From assembly GCA_021846445.1 (NCBI GenBank), contig JAJZWY010000008.1, forward strand, positions 1 to 33,127: a stretch of DNA of 33,127 nt, in the 5' to 3' direction. The DNA is from a bacterium (lineage in GTDB: Bacteria; Patescibacteriota; Saccharimonadia; Saccharimonadales; UBA4665). The notes beneath the pieces were generated by a model. It ran no database searches and had not been told where the DNA came from. It saw nothing but the letters and a program-made list of their open reading frames with translations. Below are positions 29,782 to 33,127 of the stretch, in pieces. Both the position numbers and the translations under genes were made by a program. Within the stretch, counting starts at the first letter, position 1. Every line of letters starts with the position of its first letter.

Positions 29782-31056
29782 CTACTCTGCATAATTATTA
29801 AGGGCTCTAATTTGAGAGATTAAATAAAGTGATCCGGTAACTATTTTTAGATTATTAGGATCATTCAATAATTCCTGGAATGCTCTTTTTTGGTCCATCT
29901 GAATTGAATAGTTACTAAACTGTCTTTTTATTAGGAATTTTTGAATAGTTCTAGGATCAACTGATAAAATATGATAATCCCACTTAAAATTAAACTGAGT
30001 AATTATTATCTTAGACGCATAAGGTATCATTTGGTTAATTATTTTTTTAAAATCTTTATCTTTTTTAAAAGCAACTAAAAATACTGCCTTTTGGTTAGGA
30101 TATAATTTTTTAAAACTGTTCAGGAGAGCTCTGATTTTTTGATTATTGTGGGCCCCATCCAAAAGAATTTTTTTATTTTTTAGTTCAATTAGATCCATTC
30201 TTCCACTTATCTGATATTTTAAACTTTTAGAGATTATTTCTTTGTTTTGAATTTTAAATGCATCTCTTTTAGCTAAATAATTAAAGACGTTATAGGCTAA
30301 CATCCAATTTTTTTGTTGATAGTAAGCCAATCTACTATATAAAGTTTTATCTTTTCTGTTCAATCTAAAATATTTTGCGTAATGAATATACCCACCCTGT
30401 TGTTTTGAATAACTCTCAATAACTTGCATCACAATATTACTTTGTTTAAACATTATTAGGTGATTGTCGTGATGCATTATCCCCACCTTTTGATAAGCAA
30501 TTTTAGAGATAGTGTTTCCTAATAGGTTAGTATGATCTAGCCCAATATCTGTAATTGTGACTACTTTATCTGCATTAGTTATAACGTTAGTTGAATCCAA
30601 TAATCCACCTACCCCAGTTTCTACAATTACATAATCTACTTTTATTTTATGAAAATAGTAAAGTGCAAAAGCGAAAAGAATTTCAAAATATCCATATTCA
30701 TCTTTACTTTTTTTAATAAGACCTAAAAAGATTGAGAATTCTTTTAGAAACGTTTTAGTAGGAAGTGGAATGTTATTGATTTGAACTCGTTCAGTAAGAA
30801 TATCCAGATGTGGAGATATGGTTAATCCAACACTTAAATTGTTTAAGCTCAGTAATTTAGATAAATATGTCGATGTAGAAGTTTTTCCAGAAGTTCCAGC
30901 AACATGAATAATCCTTAATTTCTTTTGAGGATTCTCAACTAACTTCATTAATCTTTTTGTCTTGTTTAATTTATTTGGACCACTTCGTAATCTCTGATTA
31001 TTAGAATACGTAGTTAAATAATCTTCTACTTCTTCAAGGGTTTTGAATTCAGTCAT
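29782..31056 (-). CDS. folC: Folylpolyglutamate/dihydrofolate synthase FolC
   Basis: 424 residues, Mur-ligase-related. The P-loop HVAGTSGKTSTS is at 51-62, with an ISPHLDILTERVQIN substrate motif, the VETGVGGLLDSTNVI omega-loop region and the ITDIGLDHTNLLG magnesium site. The C-terminal domain holds LLDGAHNNQKIRAL. It adds glutamate to dihydropteroate and/or tetrahydrofolates; whether both activities are kept cannot be told. AAAGG lies 6 nt before the ATG, a conventional ribosome site, with a TATACT box ~36 nt upstream on the same strand. It complements FolD in folate metabolism. Confidence 0.93.
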   Translation of the reverse strand: MTEFKTLEEVEDYLTTYSNNQRLRSGPNKLNKTKRLMKLVENPQKKLRIIHVAGTSGKTSTSTYLSKLLSLNNLSVGLTISPHLDILTERVQINNIPLPTKTFLKEFSIFLGLIKKSKDEYGYFEILFAFALYYFHKIKVDYVIVETGVGGLLDSTNVITNADKVVTITDIGLDHTNLLGNTISKIAYQKVGIMHHDNHLIMFKQSNIVMQVIESYSKQQGGYIHYAKYFRLNRKDKTLYSRLAYYQQKNWMLAYNVFNYLAKRDAFKIQNKEIISKSLKYQISGRMDLIELKNKKILLDGAHNNQKIRALLNSFKKLYPNQKAVFLVAFKKDKDFKKIINQMIPYASKIIITQFNFKWDYHILSVDPRTIQKFLIKRQFSNYSIQMDQKRAFQELLNDPNNLKIVTGSLYLISQIRALNNYAE

Positions 31057-31114
31057 TTATAACCTTTTATAATTTTGTTAAGGACAGTATACTAATCTTT
31101 AGATAAGATTACGA

Positions 31115-31191
31115 GCACCCTTAGCTCAGCGGATTAGAGTGCCTGTCTTCGGAACAGGAGGTCGTAGGTTCGAATCCTACAGGGTGTACCA
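31115..31191 (+). tRNA. tRNA-Arg(UCG)
   Basis: 77 nt with encoded CCA. Acceptor GCACCCT/AGGGTGT (one G-T pair), D-arm with GCTCAGCGGATTAGAGT, anticodon stem CCTGT/ACAGG with loop CTTCGGA (anticodon TCG), T-arm CGTAGGTTCGAATCCTACA, discriminator A. The last nine bases plus 28 flanking bases recur at 32240-32276. Confidence 0.95.
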
Positions 31192-31219
31192 CACAGGAAT
31201 TTAGTCTCTAATACAGATT
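31183..31219 (+). repeat. tRNA-Arg 3' end and flank, att-like copy 1
   Basis: 37 bp starting GGTGTACCA (tRNA 3' end) and ending in a TCTCTAATACAGATT segment. 33 of 37 bases match 32240-32276. Confidence 0.8.
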
Positions 31220-31352
31220 ATGGATTAATTCTGATACCTCCATAGTTATTTGATACTTCAATAGTTAACAGATTGAAATCGTTTCTAATCCTGTTTGGGT
31301 GAACTATATGCTTTTTAACCCCTGTTATCGGTATTTATGATATTATTAGTCT

Positions 31353-32042
31353 ATGAAATCCGTTGGAGTAATCGGTGGTCTAGGACCAGAGACAACTTCT
31401 GAGTTTTATTTGGAGGTTATTTTCCAATGCCAAAAGTTAAACAGCGAACAGCGTCCTCTGATAGTTATTTCAAGTGTTCCATTACTGTTTGAAATTGAGA
31501 GAGACTTAATTGCTACTAACACAGGCAAAGAACGCTACATACCGTTTTTAGTTAGTGAAGCTAAAAGACTGGAGAAAACTGGTGTAGATTTTATAGTAAT
31601 GCCATGTAACTCATTGCACGTTTTTATTGATGAAATAAGAAAGGCTGTTAATATACCTGTTCTTAGTATTGTCGAGGAGACTATTAATTATTTGAAGAAG
31701 AATGACTTTAATAAGGTAGGGCTTATTTCTACCTCCGCTACAGTCGCTAATAATGTCTATGAGACAAAATTTAAAGAACGTGGGATTTCCTTTATATCTC
31801 CGGATGACTTACAAAGAGCAAAGATGGATAAGATTATTCAAAGGCTTATTGATGGTCAACATCTAAATCAAGATAGAGAATTAGTTATGGCCGTAGTTAA
31901 TGAACTAACTACCCATAATGTTGATTGCGTGGCTTTAGCCTGTACAGACTTACAGCTACTTCTACCTAAAAGTGATGATATACCTATTTTCGATACCATG
32001 AAAGTTTTAGCTGAAAGCACTGTAAACAAAATTCTTTCGTGA
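31353..32042 (+). CDS. Aspartate/glutamate racemase family protein
   Basis: 229 residues. GVIGGLGPETTSEFY is the N-terminal signature of the Asp/Glu racemase family. The two catalytic Cys lie in VMPCNS (~residue 87) and LACTD (~residue 197). It interconverts L- and D-Asp or -Glu. With MurD2/MurL elsewhere in the window a D-Glu supply may not depend on it, so D-Asp for peptidoglycan cross-bridges or amino-acid use is possible. TATTAT lies 6 nt before the ATG (31341-31346). It is the sole cargo between two copies of the tRNA-Arg 3' end. Confidence 0.9.
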   Translation: MKSVGVIGGLGPETTSEFYLEVIFQCQKLNSEQRPLIVISSVPLLFEIERDLIATNTGKERYIPFLVSEAKRLEKTGVDFIVMPCNSLHVFIDEIRKAVNIPVLSIVEETINYLKKNDFNKVGLISTSATVANNVYETKFKERGISFISPDDLQRAKMDKIIQRLIDGQHLNQDRELVMAVVNELTTHNVDCVALACTDLQLLLPKSDDIPIFDTMKVLAESTVNKILS

Positions 32043-32217
32043 AACTGCAAGTGTAAGGTGTAAAGCTTATAACAGAGACATGGTCATCATTGGCTATTCA
32101 ACAGCAAATAATATAGGCTACTCTTAATATTAGTTAACAATATAGAGAGAACGACTAGGGGGTAGTAGTAAAATACCTAGCTAACAGATACAGCAAGGCC
32201 CGAATCATTAATAATAG

Positions 32218-32237
32218 AGTTTCTGACTTCTCGGACT
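32218..32237 (+). repeat. Module-end repeat, copy 1 (tRNA-Arg array)
   Basis: 20 bp ending CTGACTTCTCGGACT, 19 of 20 identical to 33108-33127. In this copy the tRNA-Arg 3'-end copy follows after 2 nt. Confidence 0.75.
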
Positions 32238-32239
32238 AC

Positions 32240-32276
32240 GGTGTACCATATGGGAATTTAGTTTCTAATACAGATT
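32240..32276 (+). repeat. tRNA-Arg 3' end and flank, att-like copy 2
   Basis: GGTGTACCA plus flank, 33 of 37 identical to 31183-31219. The 1,057-bp spacing equals one module carrying the racemase. Confidence 0.8.
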
Positions 32277-32424
32277 CATACACGTTCTGACATTTTTGGT
32301 ATTCTTACAGACCGTGGTTATTGACAGATGAGAATTGGTTCTAATCCTGCTAATGCAAGCAGGCGCTTTGTAGTAATACATGAATTAATACTCATTACCT
32401 ATTGTATTTAGTAACAAACTTTGC

Positions 32425-32430
32425 TATAGT
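32425..32430 (+). promoter_or_regulatory. -10 box of leaderless AbrB gene
   Basis: TATAGT 7 nt before the ATG at 32438; no convincing -35. Decides between in-frame starts at 32402 (TTG), 32432, 32438 and 32447. Confidence 0.55.
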
Positions 32431-32437
32431 AATGAAT

Positions 32438-32683
32438 ATGAAAGATATGATTACTATTACTAGCAAGGGCCAGACTACTATACCGGCACCAGTTAGACGT
32501 AAACTAGGACTAGATAAGGGTGGTGTGCTTCATATAAATTTTAACGAAAATAAAAATGAACTAGTAATATCTAAGCCTATAAACGTAGACGAGCTTAGCA
32601 AAAAGTTGACTGGGTATATTAAATCTGGTGTAAAACCTCTCGTCGACGCAGATACATTTTACCAAGCTAATAGGTCGAGATAA
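32438..32683 (+). CDS. AbrB/MazE-type antitoxin (VapB-like)
   Basis: About 81 residues. MITITSKGQTTIPAPVRRKLGLDKGG is the SpoVT/AbrB swapped-hairpin DNA-binding domain, followed by a short linker and a charged C-terminal segment (LSKKLTGYIKSGVKPLVDADTFY) that would neutralise the toxin. Paired with a PIN-domain toxin 3 nt downstream. It probably autoregulates the operon. It forms the second module of the tRNA-Arg array. Confidence 0.88.
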   Translation: MKDMITITSKGQTTIPAPVRRKLGLDKGGVLHINFNENKNELVISKPINVDELSKKLTGYIKSGVKPLVDADTFYQANRSR

Positions 32684-32686
32684 ATT

Positions 32687-33094
32687 ATGGCAAACTATAC
32701 CGGCTCATTCGATACTAATGCTTTACTACGTTTATTGCTTAATGACATAGTTGAGCAACACACTGCCATAAAGGAACTATTGAACCAAACCACCAATCAA
32801 TTCGCCGTTGCTGACACGGCGATAATCGAGTTGGTGTTTGTGCTAGACCGTTATTACGGGTTTAGTCGTTTACAAACTATCGAAGCAGTGGAAGGTCTCA
32901 TGAAATTAAAAGAAATAAACTGTAATCGGGTTCTTTTTGATAGAGCTATGCCTTTGTATGTTAAGCATAGTGGATTGTCTTTCGAGGATTGTTGCTTATC
33001 TGTGTACGCGCTGCTCAACGATGCTGAACCTTTATGGACGTTCGATAAGAAACTAGCTAATCAAGCCCCAAATGCAAAGTTGGTTTCAGTATAG
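32687..33094 (+). CDS. VapC-type PIN-domain RNase toxin
   Basis: 135 residues. The PIN acidic residues are in FDTNALLRLL (D9), AIIELVFVL (a central Glu), SFEDCCLSVYA (Asp) and LWTFDKKL (Asp), in the expected order for a metal-dependent RNase. VapC toxins cleave tRNA or rRNA; the target is unknown. It starts 3 nt after the antitoxin stop. The gene is complete, although the window ends 33 nt later inside a repeat. Confidence 0.9.
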   Translation: MANYTGSFDTNALLRLLLNDIVEQHTAIKELLNQTTNQFAVADTAIIELVFVLDRYYGFSRLQTIEAVEGLMKLKEINCNRVLFDRAMPLYVKHSGLSFEDCCLSVYALLNDAEPLWTFDKKLANQAPNAKLVSV

Positions 33095-33107
33095 CTTTCT
33101 GCTATTA

Positions 33108-33127
33108 AGTCTCTGACTTCTCGGACT
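33108..33127 (+). repeat. Module-end repeat, copy 2, cut by window end
   Basis: Matches 32218-32237 at 19 of 20 bases. By analogy the next bases outside the window should be a third copy of the tRNA-Arg 3' end. Confidence 0.75.

Larger units (their letters stand above)
32043..32437. other. Module border after racemase
   Basis: No gene seen. Holds TTTCTGACTTCTCGGACT (32220-32237), the tRNA-Arg 3'-end copy (32240-32276), a T-arm-like TTCTAATCCTGC (32339-32350) and the -10 box of the toxin-antitoxin pair. Confidence 0.65.

Noticed and set aside
1-33127. CRISPR array, IS element or recombinase gene
   Set aside because: No regularly spaced short repeats, no transposase or integrase motifs on either strand. 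The only long repeat is the 479-bp tandem duplication.

Overview
The window looks like chromosomal DNA of a Candidatus Saccharibacteria (TM7) or related Patescibacteria/CPR bacterium. This is inferred from family content, not from a marker-gene search. Pointers are an A+T-rich genome with standard stop codons (TGA is used as stop), very compact gene packing, several stand-alone CheY-like receivers, a multi-pass histidine kinase, an LVNTG-type surface anchor, a short malic enzyme and a MurD2-MurL type cell-wall gene pair. Many first genes of transcripts have a -10 box only 6-7 nt before the start codon, so leaderless mRNAs appear to be common. Genes inside operons more often carry AAGGAG-like ribosome sites.

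Layout. 69-2437 (minus): two cell-surface proteins in one operon. 2614-4131 (plus): receiver protein plus malic enzyme behind an inverted-repeat operator. 4124-6946 (minus): a divergent VWA-MoxR-DUF58 operon, preceded by a large membrane histidine kinase (6992-9199). 9254-12869 (minus): a SAM methyltransferase with an attenuator-like leader, then an ABC ATPase/FtsX-like permease pair with its own structured leader. 13363-14390: two more receivers with a decayed histidine-kinase fragment between them. 14428-17024: MurD2 and MurL overlapping by 4 nt. 17034-17849 (minus): FolD.

Accessory region 1 starts at tRNA-Lys(CUU), 17939-18015. Downstream are small modules: an AAA/DUF4143 ATPase, a broken coiled-coil gene with a PH-like protein, a RelB/RelE-type toxin-antitoxin pair, and two paralogous small membrane proteins. 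The module borders carry a copy of the tRNA 3' end or related repeats. 22339-26900 holds two hypothetical genes and isoleucyl-tRNA synthetase behind a T-box leader with a very short Stem I, followed by another hypothetical gene. 27163-28120 is an apparently perfect 479-bp tandem duplication of a small membrane-protein gene. 28377-29419 is a small metal/arsenic-type cluster: an ArsR-like operator, a Cys-rich peptide, an ArsC-like protein and an ArsR regulator. 29782-31056 (minus) is FolC.

Accessory region 2 starts at tRNA-Arg(UCG), 31115-31191. The tRNA 3' end with flanking sequence recurs about 1.06 kb downstream, and the motif preceding that copy recurs at the last bases of the window. The repeats delimit an Asp/Glu racemase module and an AbrB/VapC toxin-antitoxin module. 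The two tRNA-anchored module arrays, with no integrase in the window, are the most unusual feature seen. The T-box, the leaderless-promoter pattern and the structured leaders are the other main points.
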